Position numbers and translations under genes: made by a program. Under the pieces are notes generated by a model. It was given only the letters and a program-made list of their open reading frames with translations. It was not told the origin of the DNA and did no database searches. DNA of 64,000 nt from Henriciella litoralis (GTDB taxonomy: Bacteria; Pseudomonadota; Alphaproteobacteria; Caulobacterales; Hyphomonadaceae): NCBI RefSeq assembly GCF_002088935.1, contig NZ_NCSS01000006.1:2016407-2080406 (forward strand), written 5' to 3'. Positions 26,177-34,728 of the stretch are shown piece after piece. Within the stretch, counting starts at the first letter, position 1. Every line of letters begins with the position of its first letter.

Positions 26177-28477
26177 GTGATCATGAAACCAACGCGACTA
26201 TTACTGTCTGCGGCCCTGTCAGCGTTTGTGCTGGCAGCCTGCGGCAACAACTCAAGCGAGCCGGCAGAACCTGCTGCGCCGCCGCCTGAAACCAACGAAA
26301 CTGATGACAATGTCGGCGCCGCCGCCGTGACCGAGGAGCGCCTGCTGAACGCGGCGTCCACGCCAGAGGACTGGCTGACCTATAATGGCGGATATGAAGA
26401 GCAGCGCCATTCCGGACTGACGCAGATCACGCCGGAAAACGTGTCGGATCTCGCGCCAGCCTGGACGTATGACCTGAAAACCGGGCGCGGCATCGAATCG
26501 ACGCCTATCGTTGTGGACGGCGTCATGTATGTCACCTCCACCTGGTCTATTGTCTACGCGCTCGACCCGGTCACCGGCGAAGAGCTCTGGGTCCATGATC
26601 CTGAGGTCGACAAGGCCGTTGGCGTCAAAGCCTGCTGTGATGTCGTGAACCGCGGTGTTGCCGCCTATGACGGCAAGATTTTTGTCGGCGTCATCGATGG
26701 GCGGCTACAGGCCCTCGACGCCAAGACCGGCGATCTGATCTGGGAAAAAGTCACCGTCGATCAGTCGAAGCCCTACACGATTACGGGCGCCCCTCGCATC
26801 GCCAAAGGCAATGTCCTGATCGGCAATGGCGGCGCTGAACTTGGCGTGCGCGGATACCTGTCGGCCTATGACGCCGACACAGGCGATCTCAGCTGGCGCT
26901 TCTACACCGTCCCCAATCCGAACAAGGAACCGGACAACGCTGCCTCTGACCGTATCTTCGAAGAACTTGCGAACGACACCTGGGGCGATACTGGCGCATG
27001 GGTCAGCGATGGCGGCGGCGGCACGGTCTGGGATGCGATCGTCTATGACGAACCGAACAACCAGATCATCTTCGGCGTCGGCAATGGCTCGCCCTGGAAT
27101 GCGGATATTCGCGACCCTGAGGGCGACGGAGACAATCTGTTTGTCTCATCAATGGTCGCCGTAGACGCTGATACGGGCGACTATAAGTGGCATTTCCAGA
27201 CAACGCCGCGCGATAACTGGGACTACACCGCAACTCAGCACATCATTCTGGCAGAGCTCCCGCTCGGCGAAAATGGCGAAACCCGCCGGGTTGCCATGCA
27301 GGCGCCAAAGAACGGCTTCTTCTACGTCGTCGATGCCGCAACGGGCGAGTTCATTTCAGGCGAGGCCTTCTCCAATATTAACTGGGCCGAAGGCCTCGAC
27401 GAGACGGGGCGGCCGATTGAGAACCCTGAATCGCGCAACAATGACCCGGCCACTTATGCCGGCTTTGTTCAGGCACCGGCCCCCTACGGCGCGCACAACT
27501 GGCATCCGATGGCGATGAACCCGGATCTGGGACTGGTCTATATCCCCGTCCAGGAACTGAGCCAGGCTTACATCACCGATGCGCGCTTCAAATCGAAGCC
27601 AGCCAAGTGGAATACCGGCATGGATTTCTCCGCCGGCATGCCGCTTCGCTATCCGGAAGGTACCGTGCAGTCTCTACGGGCCGCGACCCGCGGCGCACTT
27701 GTCGCCTGGGACCCGACAACCCAGTCTGCAAAATGGAAAGTTGACCATCCAGCCGCCTGGAATGGCGGCATCCTGTCGACGGCGTCCGGCCTCGTCTTCC
27801 AGGGGCGTCTCGATGGGACATTCGTCGCCTATGACGCCGCAACCGGCGAGCAGCTCTGGAGCGACCAGCTCAATTCCGGCGCTCTTTCGGGGCCTGGCAC
27901 CTATGAGATCGATGGCGAGCAATACGTCACGATCACAACGGGCTGGGGGCATGCTTTCGGTCTGGCAGCCGGCTTCCTCTTCAAGGACGCCGTCCCACCT
28001 GCCGTCGGCAAGGTCATTACGTTCAAACTGGGCGGAGAAGGCGAAATTCCACCGCTCGACACCTCTCTCCTCGTCAAGCCGACGCCGAAGGCAGACCCTT
28101 TTGGCGATGAAGACATGCTTCAGGCCGGCCTCATCCATTACTCACGTAACTGCTCGGTCTGCCACGGCATGCTGGGCATCAGTTCAGGCGTCCTGCCAGA
28201 CCTTCGCTGGTCTTCCTATTCCGACAGCGAATCCGCCTGGAAGGGTGTCGTAATTGACGGCAACCTTGCTGAAAACGGCATGGTCTCCTTCGCTGACGTT
28301 CTGACACCTGAAGATGTCGAAGCGGTCCGCGCTTATGTCGTGACGCAGGCTCATATGAACGAGGACACCTCAACGGCGCCCGACGCCGGGACGGCTGACC
28401 CGGAAGTCGAGGACAACAAGACCGAGTCCAGCGTGGCACCCGAAACCGAGACAGATACAGGCGATAGCAACGAGTAA
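26177..28477 (+). CDS. Lipoprotein quinohemoprotein alcohol dehydrogenase (PQQ, heme c)
   Basis: A 766-residue periplasmic dehydrogenase that oxidises alcohols with pyrroloquinoline quinone. The signal peptide ends in a lipobox 'LAAC' (Cys22). The eight-bladed propeller holds the adjacent cysteines Cys153-Cys154 that form the ring disulfide over PQQ, and the catalytic Asp in 'DNWDYTATQH'. A heme c domain follows with CSVCH at 659-663 and a possible distal Met. After about residue 730 comes an unusual 35-residue acidic, Thr/Glu/Asp-rich tail (EDTSTAPDAGTADPEVEDNK and beyond). The start may be GTG 26177 (AGGGAGGA eight bases ahead) or ATG 26183. No PQQ synthesis gene is in the window. A hairpin terminator follows. 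Confidence 0.93.
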   Translation: MIMKPTRLLLSAALSAFVLAACGNNSSEPAEPAAPPPETNETDDNVGAAAVTEERLLNAASTPEDWLTYNGGYEEQRHSGLTQITPENVSDLAPAWTYDLKTGRGIESTPIVVDGVMYVTSTWSIVYALDPVTGEELWVHDPEVDKAVGVKACCDVVNRGVAAYDGKIFVGVIDGRLQALDAKTGDLIWEKVTVDQSKPYTITGAPRIAKGNVLIGNGGAELGVRGYLSAYDADTGDLSWRFYTVPNPNKEPDNAASDRIFEELANDTWGDTGAWVSDGGGGTVWDAIVYDEPNNQIIFGVGNGSPWNADIRDPEGDGDNLFVSSMVAVDADTGDYKWHFQTTPRDNWDYTATQHIILAELPLGENGETRRVAMQAPKNGFFYVVDAATGEFISGEAFSNINWAEGLDETGRPIENPESRNNDPATYAGFVQAPAPYGAHNWHPMAMNPDLGLVYIPVQELSQAYITDARFKSKPAKWNTGMDFSAGMPLRYPEGTVQSLRAATRGALVAWDPTTQSAKWKVDHPAAWNGGILSTASGLVFQGRLDGTFVAYDAATGEQLWSDQLNSGALSGPGTYEIDGEQYVTITTGWGHAFGLAAGFLFKDAVPPAVGKVITFKLGGEGEIPPLDTSLLVKPTPKADPFGDEDMLQAGLIHYSRNCSVCHGMLGISSGVLPDLRWSSYSDSESAWKGVVIDGNLAENGMVSFADVLTPEDVEAVRAYVVTQAHMNEDTSTAPDAGTADPEVEDNKTESSVAPETETDTGDSNE

Positions 28478-28515
28478 GCTTTCATCGCTTCAATTTCCGC
28501 TAAAGCGGTTCTACA

Positions 28516-28549
28516 CTCCCCGGCAGAGCCATCTGCCGGGGAGTTTTCA
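28516..28549 (+). terminator. Terminator hairpin that contains the ribosome site of the next gene
   Basis: A perfect 12-bp stem CTCCCCGGCAGA / TCTGCCGGGGAG with loop GCCA is followed by TTTTCA, like an intrinsic terminator for the PQQ dehydrogenase gene. Its right arm ends in GGGGAG (28538-28543), six bases before the TTG start of the TerB-like gene. When the hairpin forms, this ribosome site is buried. Confidence 0.75.
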
Positions 28550-29083
28550 TTGCATATCCTGCTTGCCCTGATGGGAATCGCGACCTTCATCGCGGTCTGG
28601 TACTGGCGTCTGAAGATGTTGTCCGGTGCCGCCCGCCATGGGCTCGACGCAGCCAAAGGCGCGGCAAACCTGCCCCGAAAGCTCTCCTTCCAGCACAAGG
28701 CGCGCAAGGGCGGCCTGTCTGTCGTCTCAGACCCGCGCGAGGCGGCGACCGTCATGATGCTTGAGATTGCCCGCGCGCGCGGCGCCGTAACCGCCGCGCA
28801 GGAAAACGCGATCATCCAGGAAATTCGGTCCCATTTCGGGTTTGATGAGGCCGCCGCCACAGAACTGATCGCGCAAGCCGGGTGGCTCAGCCGGCAAGCC
28901 CCTGCCCCGCATGCCGTCATGGCCCGCATGAGCGACGTCGTCCTCAACACCCCCGACATGACCATGAAGGATTTCGACGATCTTGCCAGCATGCTTGAGA
29001 ATGTCGCCGTGGCCGATGGCAATGTCTCAACGATTGAGCGGGACCTGATCCAGGTCTGGCGCCGCAAGTCGCGACTGAACTGA
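28550..29083 (+). CDS. TerB-like domain protein with N-terminal membrane helix
   Basis: A 177-residue protein. Residues about 3-20 form a membrane anchor ('LLALMGIATFIAVWYWRLKM'). From about 60 on it has the helical TerB/DjlA-like fold, with 'EAATVMMLEIARARGAVTAA' and the acidic metal-binding pattern near 'VAVADGNVSTIERDLIQVWR'. TerB domains are linked to tellurite response and to membrane-associated stress modules. Here it stands without other ter genes. The start TTG 28550 uses the GGGGAG inside the preceding terminator; ATG 28571 is the alternative but would cut the membrane helix. The sulfotransferase gene follows 42 bases later. Confidence 0.78.
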   Translation: MHILLALMGIATFIAVWYWRLKMLSGAARHGLDAAKGAANLPRKLSFQHKARKGGLSVVSDPREAATVMMLEIARARGAVTAAQENAIIQEIRSHFGFDEAAATELIAQAGWLSRQAPAPHAVMARMSDVVLNTPDMTMKDFDDLASMLENVAVADGNVSTIERDLIQVWRRKSRLN

Positions 29084-29125
29084 ATTGCTTGGCAGCGGCT
29101 TACCTCCCGCAGTACAAGTCTTCGC

Positions 29126-29941
29126 ATGAGCGATGCATTCGAAAAACGGGTCCGTAAAGACAATTGGAGCAACTTCTCCATCCTGCGCCACCGCGCGTTT
29201 GACGGCGTGCTTGTCACCTCCAAGAATTCCGGCACCCACTGGGTGAAGTACATGTTCGCCGTTGCGCTCGCGGACACGTTTGATGTCGAACGCCCGAAAT
29301 ATTTCTCCGAGGAGGCTGTGCGCCCCTATATCGGCTGGCCGAAGGACAAGCCGACATTTAAAGAGCTGCCGCGCCTCGCCTTCAGCCACACCATCCCGCA
29401 CCGGCTGGCCGACTGGAGCTGGGCACGCGGGCTCGCCGGCCTGCCACCTTATGTCCTCTTCGTGCGCCACCCGATGAGCATCCTCGCCAGCCACCATGCC
29501 AAATGGAATCATGAGCTGAATGTCGACTGGCTGGACTATCTGCGCGGCGACCCGACCGGCTCTGTCTATCGCTGCGATCTCTACTGGCTCGCCCGTTTCT
29601 GGAATCGCTGGGGCGACGTGATGGAGGATGCGGGCGACCGGATCTACCGCGTCCATTATGAAGACACTCGCGCCAATCCGCGCGCTATTCTCGGTGGCAT
29701 GGCGGCGCACTGGAAGATCGCGCTGACCCCGAAAGCCATCGACGCCGCCTTAAAGGCCGGCACCAAAGAGGCGATGGCCAAAAAGGTCGACCCGACCGCC
29801 GAAGCCAATGTGCTCCAGTTCCGCAAGACACCGCTAGAGGAACAGTTCTCAGGCGAAGCGCTGGAGATTTACCGCCAGCGTATCGGCGAGCTCTTCCGCC
29901 ACGATCTTGGCTATGACCTCATGAATTTCCCGAAGGGATAA
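29126..29941 (+). CDS. Sulfotransferase family protein
   Basis: A 271-residue PAPS-dependent sulfotransferase. The 5'-phosphosulfate loop is 'VTSKNSGTHWVKYMFAVAL' near residue 32, and the 3'-phosphate motif is 'YVLFVRHPMSILASHHAKW' near residue 110, with the family's Arg and Ser. 'RVHYEDTRANPRAILGGMAA' corresponds to the conserved strand after the acceptor site. The acceptor (sugar, lipid or small molecule) cannot be told from the sequence; its resemblance to Stf-type bacterial enzymes suggests a glycan or lipid. It overlaps the convergent GST gene by 23 bases. No sulfate-activation gene is adjacent. Confidence 0.85.
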   Translation: MSDAFEKRVRKDNWSNFSILRHRAFDGVLVTSKNSGTHWVKYMFAVALADTFDVERPKYFSEEAVRPYIGWPKDKPTFKELPRLAFSHTIPHRLADWSWARGLAGLPPYVLFVRHPMSILASHHAKWNHELNVDWLDYLRGDPTGSVYRCDLYWLARFWNRWGDVMEDAGDRIYRVHYEDTRANPRAILGGMAAHWKIALTPKAIDAALKAGTKEAMAKKVDPTAEANVLQFRKTPLEEQFSGEALEIYRQRIGELFRHDLGYDLMNFPKG

Positions 29942-30596
29942 AGCCTGAGCTTCGGCCATCCGAGCCATACTTGATCCACCAGGGCTCTTCTGCCGACTCC
30001 GCGGCGAGCGTCACCATGAGTGGATGCGACATGACGGCAGACATATAGGCCTGCGCGATCTCGGACCTCGGAAGATCATAGGTCACAAAACGCGTAACGA
30101 CAGGCGCATAAACGGCGTCGGCGGCTGACCATTCGCCGAACAGAAAATCGCCGCCCGCTCCAAATTCCTTACGTGTCTCGGTCCAGATCGCATCGACGCG
30201 GGCAATATCAGCGGCGAGCTTCTCAGTCATATCAGGCCGGTCATGGCGTGCACGGATATCCATCGGGCAGGCAGACCGCAGCGCCGGAAAACCCGAATGC
30301 ATCTCAGCCGAGATGGCCCGTGCTCGGGCCCGCGCCTTTTGATCCTTCGGCCAGACGCCCGCATGGCGCTCGGCAAGCCATTCGATAATCGCCAATGAGT
30401 CCCAGACCGTCTCATCATCCCAGATCAGCAGCGGCACTTTCCGGGTCGGACTGATCTCGGCAAGGCGCGTCGTTGTGTCGGGAAAATCGAGCGGGACAAT
30501 CTCTTCTTCCACCTCAAGCCCCAGATGCCGAACCATCAGCAGGGCCCGGATCGACCAGCTTGAATAGTTCAGATTACCGCTCACGAACTTTCTCAT
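29919..30596 (-). CDS. Glutathione S-transferase family protein
   Basis: A 225-residue GST. The N-terminal domain starts 'MRKFVSGNLNYSSWSIRALL', with the 'SSWSIR' active-site serine region, 'SPTRKVPLLIWDDETVWDSL' (cis-Pro and glutathione-binding residues) and 'IIEWLAER'. The C-terminal helical domain includes 'FLFGEWSAADAVYAPVVTRF', the folding motif. It belongs to the group with an N-terminal Ser that acts like zeta or beta GSTs. Start ATG 30596 overlaps the TGA stop of the YciI gene (ATGA), so both are coupled, and gpsA precedes them. The long in-frame reading upstream to 30626 is not needed. Confidence 0.88.
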   Translation of the reverse strand: MRKFVSGNLNYSSWSIRALLMVRHLGLEVEEEIVPLDFPDTTTRLAEISPTRKVPLLIWDDETVWDSLAIIEWLAERHAGVWPKDQKARARARAISAEMHSGFPALRSACPMDIRARHDRPDMTEKLAADIARVDAIWTETRKEFGAGGDFLFGEWSAADAVYAPVVTRFVTYDLPRSEIAQAYMSAVMSHPLMVTLAAESAEEPWWIKYGSDGRSSGFIPSGNS

Positions 30597-30892
30597 CAGG
30601 CCGGCTTCGCCTTGCCCAGCACCCAATTGAAAGGCTTGATCTCGACCGTTTCGAACAGACCGGCCTTCGCGTAAGGGTCTTCGGCAAACCAGTCCTTTGC
30701 GGCCTGCAGGCTCTCGAACTCGACCACAAAGGCAGAGCCGGCGAACGTCTCACCATCATCAGCAAAAACCGGCCCTGCCATCAGCACTTTGTCAGCGTGC
30801 AATTTGGCCCATTCAAGGTGTGCTGGGCGATTATCCATCCGCACTGAAAGGCTGCCTGCCTTGTCGCGCGCATTCATCAGAAACTGTGGCAT
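30596..30892 (-). CDS. YciI family protein
   Basis: A 98-residue protein with the dimeric ferredoxin-like YciI fold: 'MPQFLMNARDKAGSLSVRMD', 'HLEWAKLHADKVLMAGPVFA' with the conserved His and Asp region, 'GSAFVVEFESLQAAKDWFAE' and 'DPYAKAGLFETVEIKPFNWV'. The DP-Y-A-x2-G-L-F motif is the family signature. The function is undefined; an enzymatic or muconolactone-isomerase-like role has been suggested for relatives. It sits between gpsA (four bases upstream) and the GST gene (overlapping), an arrangement usual in alphaproteobacteria. Confidence 0.92.
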   Translation of the reverse strand: MPQFLMNARDKAGSLSVRMDNRPAHLEWAKLHADKVLMAGPVFADDGETFAGSAFVVEFESLQAAKDWFAEDPYAKAGLFETVEIKPFNWVLGKAKPA

Positions 30893-30896
30893 CTGT

Positions 30897-31886
30897 TCAG
30901 GGTCCTTCCTGTGTAAACGGGCGGTCGAGCAACATTTTCATCGCCCCGTCCAGGCTCGTCCGCTCGGCAAGAATATCGTCCACGGCCGCGCAGATCGGCA
31001 TGCTCACGCCATGGCGGTCTGCGAGAGCAATCAGGGCCGGCGCCGTCGCGACGCCTTCGGTGACAGAGTTTCGCTCCGCCAGAATATCGCTCGCCTTGCG
31101 CCCTTCGCCGAGCGCCTTGCCAAAGCTCATATTGCGCGACTGCACAGACGAGCAGGTCAGCACCAGGTCTCCAAGCCCGCATAGACCGCCCAGAGTTTTG
31201 GCTTGCCCACCAAGCGCGACGGCGAGGCGCGTCATCTCTGCAAAACCGCGTGCGATCAGCGCCGCATGCGCAGACTTGCCCAGTTGCAGGCCTTCGACCG
31301 CGCCGCACGCAATCGCCAGGACATTCTTCACCGCGCCGCCAATTTCCGCCCCGATCAGGTCATTTGACCAGTAGGGCCGGAAGGTCGGTCGGCCGATCGC
31401 GGTCATCAGCGCCTCACCGAGCGCCTTGTCGGCGCAGGCGAGGGTCACTGCTGTTGGCAAACCGCGCGCGACATCAGCGGCAAAGCTTGGCCCGGAGAGG
31501 ACCGCAGGCGTTGCCTGAGGCAAGGTCTCATGCACCACATCAGTCATCAGATTGAGCGTCGACTTCTCGATGCCTTTTGAGCAGAGCACCACAGGCGTCC
31601 CGGGTGCGATATGCTCTGCCAGCTGCGTGAAGACCGACCGCGCATGCTGCGCCGGCACGACCGACAGGATCGCATCCATACCGGCGAGGCACGACAGGTC
31701 GTCGGATGCGGATATTGCAGGCAGGTCTATGCCCGGCAGGAAATCCGGATTGCCCTCGCCGCTATCAAGCGCGCGCGCAACATGCGGCTCGCGCGCCCAG
31801 ACGCACACATCGCGCCCGGCCTTCTGCGCCGTATAGGCAAGCGCTGTGCCCCAGGCACCTGCCCCGAGTACGCCTATCTTCTGCAT
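30897..31886 (-). CDS. gpsA: Glycerol-3-phosphate dehydrogenase [NAD(P)+]
   Basis: A 329-residue enzyme that makes sn-glycerol 3-phosphate from dihydroxyacetone phosphate for phospholipid synthesis. It shows the N-terminal Rossmann motif '[15 protein letters not shown]', '[20 protein letters not shown]', and the catalytic Lys and substrate site in '[20 protein letters not shown]'. '[20 protein letters not shown]' and '[12 protein letters not shown]' are signature blocks. The length is normal. It heads the minus-strand unit gpsA-yciI-GST and is divergent from a TetR gene 78 bases away, so its promoter shares the region that holds a candidate TetR site. Confidence 0.96.
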   Translation of the reverse strand: MQKIGVLGAGAWGTALAYTAQKAGRDVCVWAREPHVARALDSGEGNPDFLPGIDLPAISASDDLSCLAGMDAILSVVPAQHARSVFTQLAEHIAPGTPVVLCSKGIEKSTLNLMTDVVHETLPQATPAVLSGPSFAADVARGLPTAVTLACADKALGEALMTAIGRPTFRPYWSNDLIGAEIGGAVKNVLAIACGAVEGLQLGKSAHAALIARGFAEMTRLAVALGGQAKTLGGLCGLGDLVLTCSSVQSRNMSFGKALGEGRKASDILAERNSVTEGVATAPALIALADRHGVSMPICAAVDDILAERTSLDGAMKMLLDRPFTQEGP

Positions 31887-31917
31887 GACACCTCACAGGC
31901 TTCGCGAAACCATTCGC

Positions 31918-31939
31918 TGAAGAATTCGTTGATCATTCA
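31918..31939. promoter_or_regulatory. Candidate TetR operator, site 1 (tetR/gpsA intergenic)
   Basis: A 22-base imperfect palindrome starts TGAAGA and ends CATTCA, 25 bases upstream of the TetR start. It matches site 2 (32577-32598) at 14 of 22 positions, including both outer half-sites (TGAA and ATTCA). A regulator and its neighbour sharing a site is the usual TetR layout. Binding is inferred. Confidence 0.45.
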
Positions 31940-31964
31940 GACATTATCCTTATCGTGTGAAGCC

Positions 31965-32579
31965 ATGAGCGAAAAAACAGATACCCGCGAACAGATTCTG
32001 GAAGCGGCCATGAACCGTATCAAACACTACGGCTATGGCAAAACAACCATGTCGGAGATTGCCAAGGACTGCTGCATGTCCGCCGGCAATATTTACAGGT
32101 TCTTCGGTTCCAAGATCGACATCGCCGAAGCGATGGCGCGCCAGTTCAATGCTGAACTCTATCAGACATATTCGGAGATCGCCCGGGGATCCGAATCGCC
32201 GCCCGCCCGGCTGCGCAAGATATTCCATCACGGGTTAAGCCAGACATACGACGCCATTAAACGGGAAGCCAAGATCCTCGAAGTCGCTGAAGTGCTTGGG
32301 GAAGAACGCCCGCTTTTCATGAATGAGGGCCTCGCCCAGGAGCGAATTTACCTTTGCATGATCCTGGAGGACGGGGTCGAGCAAGGCGTCTTCGCGCCGA
32401 TTGCCGACTGTAATTACACCGCCGAGATGATTCAGTCCGGATTGATGAAATATCGCTTCCCGCAGCTGTTTTCCCGCCTCACCCTCGTCAAACTGCAACG
32501 CGAGCTGAACGGCGTCCTCGACATCATGATTGCCGGGCTTCAGCGCGGGGTTGAACGAACGCCCGAAAATGAATGCTGA
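31965..32579 (+). CDS. TetR-family transcriptional regulator
   Basis: A 204-residue regulator. The N-terminal helix-turn-helix is clear: 'REQILEAAMNRIKHYGYGKT', 'TMSEIAKDCCMSAGNIYRFF' and 'GSKIDIAEAMARQF'. This resembles the AcrR/FabR-like branch, with 'NIYRFFGSK' as recognition helix. The C-terminal ligand domain (about 65-204) is helical and specific to the protein. The start ATG 31965 is where TetR homology begins; a longer in-frame reading from 31611 runs through gpsA on the other strand and is not real. Its stop TGA is inside operator site 2. It is followed by a 37-residue membrane protein that it probably controls. Confidence 0.88.
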   Translation: MSEKTDTREQILEAAMNRIKHYGYGKTTMSEIAKDCCMSAGNIYRFFGSKIDIAEAMARQFNAELYQTYSEIARGSESPPARLRKIFHHGLSQTYDAIKREAKILEVAEVLGEERPLFMNEGLAQERIYLCMILEDGVEQGVFAPIADCNYTAEMIQSGLMKYRFPQLFSRLTLVKLQRELNGVLDIMIAGLQRGVERTPENEC

Positions 32580-32598
32580 ATATTTTTCAAATTATTCA
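32577..32598. promoter_or_regulatory. Candidate TetR operator, site 2 (before small membrane gene)
   Basis: A 22-base site with perfect outer half-sites TGAATA and TATTCA and a 10-base AT-rich centre. It starts at the TetR stop codon and ends one base before the -35 hexamer of the next promoter. It resembles site 1 in length and ends. Confidence 0.5.
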
Positions 32599-32627
32599 TT
32601 GATTATAATTTAGGTCGATGCTATATC
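32599..32627 (+). promoter_or_regulatory. Sigma-70-type promoter for the 37-residue membrane protein
   Basis: TTGATT (32599-32604), a 17-base spacer and TATATC (32622-32627). The region is markedly AT-rich for this genome. The start codon follows 55 bases later. Operator site 2 abuts the -35 box. Confidence 0.5.
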
Positions 32628-32682
32628 CTTGATCACGGGGCAGACGAGCGTGCCTGCCACCGAAGCTTGAAGGATATAAAAA

Positions 32683-32796
32683 ATGAGCTTTTCCTCCCTA
32701 GAAACCCGTCAGGGCATCTTCGCCGCGCTAATCAGCATCCCATTGTCGCTCGGCATGACCGGGCTGGTCCTGCTAACGAGCGGCATGGTCATCTAA
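32683..32796 (+). CDS. 37-residue single-helix membrane protein
   Basis: A very short gene with product MSFSSLETRQGIFAALISIP followed by 'LSLGMTGLVLLTSGMVI'. A hydrophilic start of about 10 residues is followed by one hydrophobic helix that ends at the C-terminus. GAAGGA lies eight bases before the ATG. It has its own promoter, a candidate TetR site and a strong terminator right after it, so it is a self-contained transcription unit and unlikely to be chance. I do not recognise it. Small helical proteins of this kind often adjust transporters or membrane enzymes, but no partner is visible here. Confidence 0.65.
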   Translation: MSFSSLETRQGIFAALISIPLSLGMTGLVLLTSGMVI

Positions 32797-32825
32797 CCGC
32801 AGCTGCGGCCATGACCCCGATCAAT

Positions 32826-32864
32826 AAAAAGCCCCGCACAGCGCATCGCTGGCGGGGCTTTTCT
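32826..32864. terminator. Bidirectional intrinsic terminator
   Basis: AAAAGCCCCGC and GCGGGGCTTTT form an 11-bp stem with an inner AGCG/CGCT pair, and T-runs lie on both strands. It separates the small membrane gene (plus) from glmS (minus, stop at 32890). Confidence 0.85.
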
Positions 32865-32889
32865 CATTTCGGATCGCCTGTATCGGTAT

Positions 32890-34728
32890 TTATTCGACGG
32901 TCACGGATTTCGCGAGATTTCGCGGTTGATCGACGTCGGTGCCTTTCTCGACCGCCACATGATAGGCCAGCAGTTGCACCGGCACCGAATAAAGGATCGG
33001 CGCTATGAAGGGGTCACAATCGGGCAATTCAATCCGGTGGGCTGGCGCATCCGCCGCGGCACGAATACCCGCCGCATCGGAAATCAGGATGACCTCACCC
33101 CGGCGAGCGGCAACTTCCTGCAGATTTGAAAGCGACTTATCAAACAGCCCGTCAAATGGCGCCACGAAGACAACCGGCGTTTCTTCATCAATCAAGGCGA
33201 TAGGCCCATGCTTCAGCTCGCCTGATGCATACCCCTCGGCGTGAATATAACTGATCTCCTTCAGCTTCAGCGCGCCTTCAAGGGCGATCGGATAATGCAC
33301 ACCGCGCCCCAGATAGATGACGTCTGTCGCCTTCGCGATATCGCGCGCGAGCCGGGCAATGGACTCGTCGAGAAGAAGCGTCGTCGAGATCAGACGCGGC
33401 AGCTCCGTCAGGGCGCGTGACAGACGAATTTCGGCATCGCGAGACATGGTCCCGCGCGCCCGCCCTGCCGCAATCGCGACGGCGGCCAATGCCGATAGCT
33501 GCGCCGTAAATGCCTTGGTCGAGGCAACGCCAATCTCAGGGCCGGCCAAGGTCGGCAGGACAAGGTCAGCCTCACGCGCGATCGAGGAGGTCGGCACATT
33601 GACGACGGCCGCCGTCTTCAGGCCTTTTTCCTTACAATATCGAAGCGCCGCCAGCGTATCAGCGGTTTCGCCAGACTGGCTGACGAACAGCGCCAGGCCG
33701 CCTGTCTTCGGCAAGGCTGGCTCACGATACCGGAATTCAGACGCGATATCTGTTTTAACCGGCAGACCCGCCACCTGCTCAAACCAGTATTCTGCCACAC
33801 GCGTCGCATAGTGCGCCGTGCCGCAGGCAATCATTTGCAGGCTCGTGATCTCCGACCAGTCAATCGCAGCTGCGCCCTCGCCCGGCAGCTCCACCGTCTG
33901 CTTCAGCACGTTCACATAAGCGCCGATCGTGCGAGCTGTTGAGTCAGGCTGCTCGAAGATTTCCTTCTGCATGAAGTGGCGATAATTGCCCTTCTCCACG
34001 GCAGCGCCGGCGCCCTGCACCAGCGTGACCGGGCGCGTCACTTCGGCATTCTTCTTATCAAAGATCCGGTAGCTCTCGCGGCTGAGGACGCACCAGTCGC
34101 CCTCTTCGAGATAGACGACCCGGTTGGTGAAAGGCGCAACTGCCAGTGCATCAGACCCGAGGAACATCTCTCCTTCGCCGATCCCGATGGCCAATGGCGA
34201 ACCTTTCCGCGCGCCGATCAGCATGTCCGGGCGACCCTCGAAGAGAAATGCCAGCGCGAATGCGCCTTCCAGTCGGCCAAGGCCCGCCTGCACGGCTTCG
34301 ATTTCACTCATCCCCGACTTCATGTTCGCCGCAATCAGGTGCGCGATCGTTTCAGTGTCGGTTTCTGTCTGGAAGGTATGGCCCTTGGCTTCCAGCTCGT
34401 GGCGAAGCTCACGGAAGTTTTCGATGATCCCGTTGTGAACCACGGCCACAGGGCCGGACACATGCGGGTGCGCATTGGCTTGCGTCGGCAAGCCGTGGGT
34501 GGCCCATCTGGTATGGCCGATGCCCTGATCGCCCGTGACCGGGTCTGACGCCAGTGCCTCATCAAGGTTCTTCAGCTTGCCCGGCGCCCGGCGGCGTTGC
34601 ATCGCGCCGTCAGCATCGAGTGTTGCGATGCCCGCGCTGTCATAACCGCGATACTCAAGACGCTTCAGCGCCTCGATAATTCGCGGGGCTGCGGGTTCGC
34701 TTCCGAGAATTCCGATAATTCCGCACAT
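32890..34728 (-). CDS. glmS: Glutamine-fructose-6-phosphate aminotransferase (isomerizing)
   Basis: A 612-residue enzyme that makes glucosamine-6-phosphate, the first step to UDP-GlcNAc for peptidoglycan and lipid A. The N-terminal glutaminase half starts MCGIIGILG, with Cys2 the nucleophile after Met removal, and has 'GHTRWATHG' and 'GIIENFRELRHEL'. The C-terminal isomerase half has two SIS domains with 'SQSGETADTLAALRYCKEKG' and 'ASTKAFTAQLSALA', ending 'LAYHVAVEKGTDVDQPRNLA' and KSVTVE. It lies back-to-back with glmM, the next enzyme, 268 bases apart. I see no glmS-type ribozyme or other RNA element in that gap. Confidence 0.97.
   Translation of the reverse strand: MCGIIGILGSEPAAPRIIEALKRLEYRGYDSAGIATLDADGAMQRRRAPGKLKNLDEALASDPVTGDQGIGHTRWATHGLPTQANAHPHVSGPVAVVHNGIIENFRELRHELEAKGHTFQTETDTETIAHLIAANMKSGMSEIEAVQAGLGRLEGAFALAFLFEGRPDMLIGARKGSPLAIGIGEGEMFLGSDALAVAPFTNRVVYLEEGDWCVLSRESYRIFDKKNAEVTRPVTLVQGAGAAVEKGNYRHFMQKEIFEQPDSTARTIGAYVNVLKQTVELPGEGAAAIDWSEITSLQMIACGTAHYATRVAEYWFEQVAGLPVKTDIASEFRYREPALPKTGGLALFVSQSGETADTLAALRYCKEKGLKTAAVVNVPTSSIAREADLVLPTLAGPEIGVASTKAFTAQLSALAAVAIAAGRARGTMSRDAEIRLSRALTELPRLISTTLLLDESIARLARDIAKATDVIYLGRGVHYPIALEGALKLKEISYIHAEGYASGELKHGPIALIDEETPVVFVAPFDGLFDKSLSNLQEVAARRGEVILISDAAGIRAAADAPAHRIELPDCDPFIAPILYSVPVQLLAYHVAVEKGTDVDQPRNLAKSVTVE

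Noticed and set aside
31611..31964. N-terminal extension of the TetR gene
   Set aside because: It would run antisense through gpsA, and TetR homology starts only at 31965.
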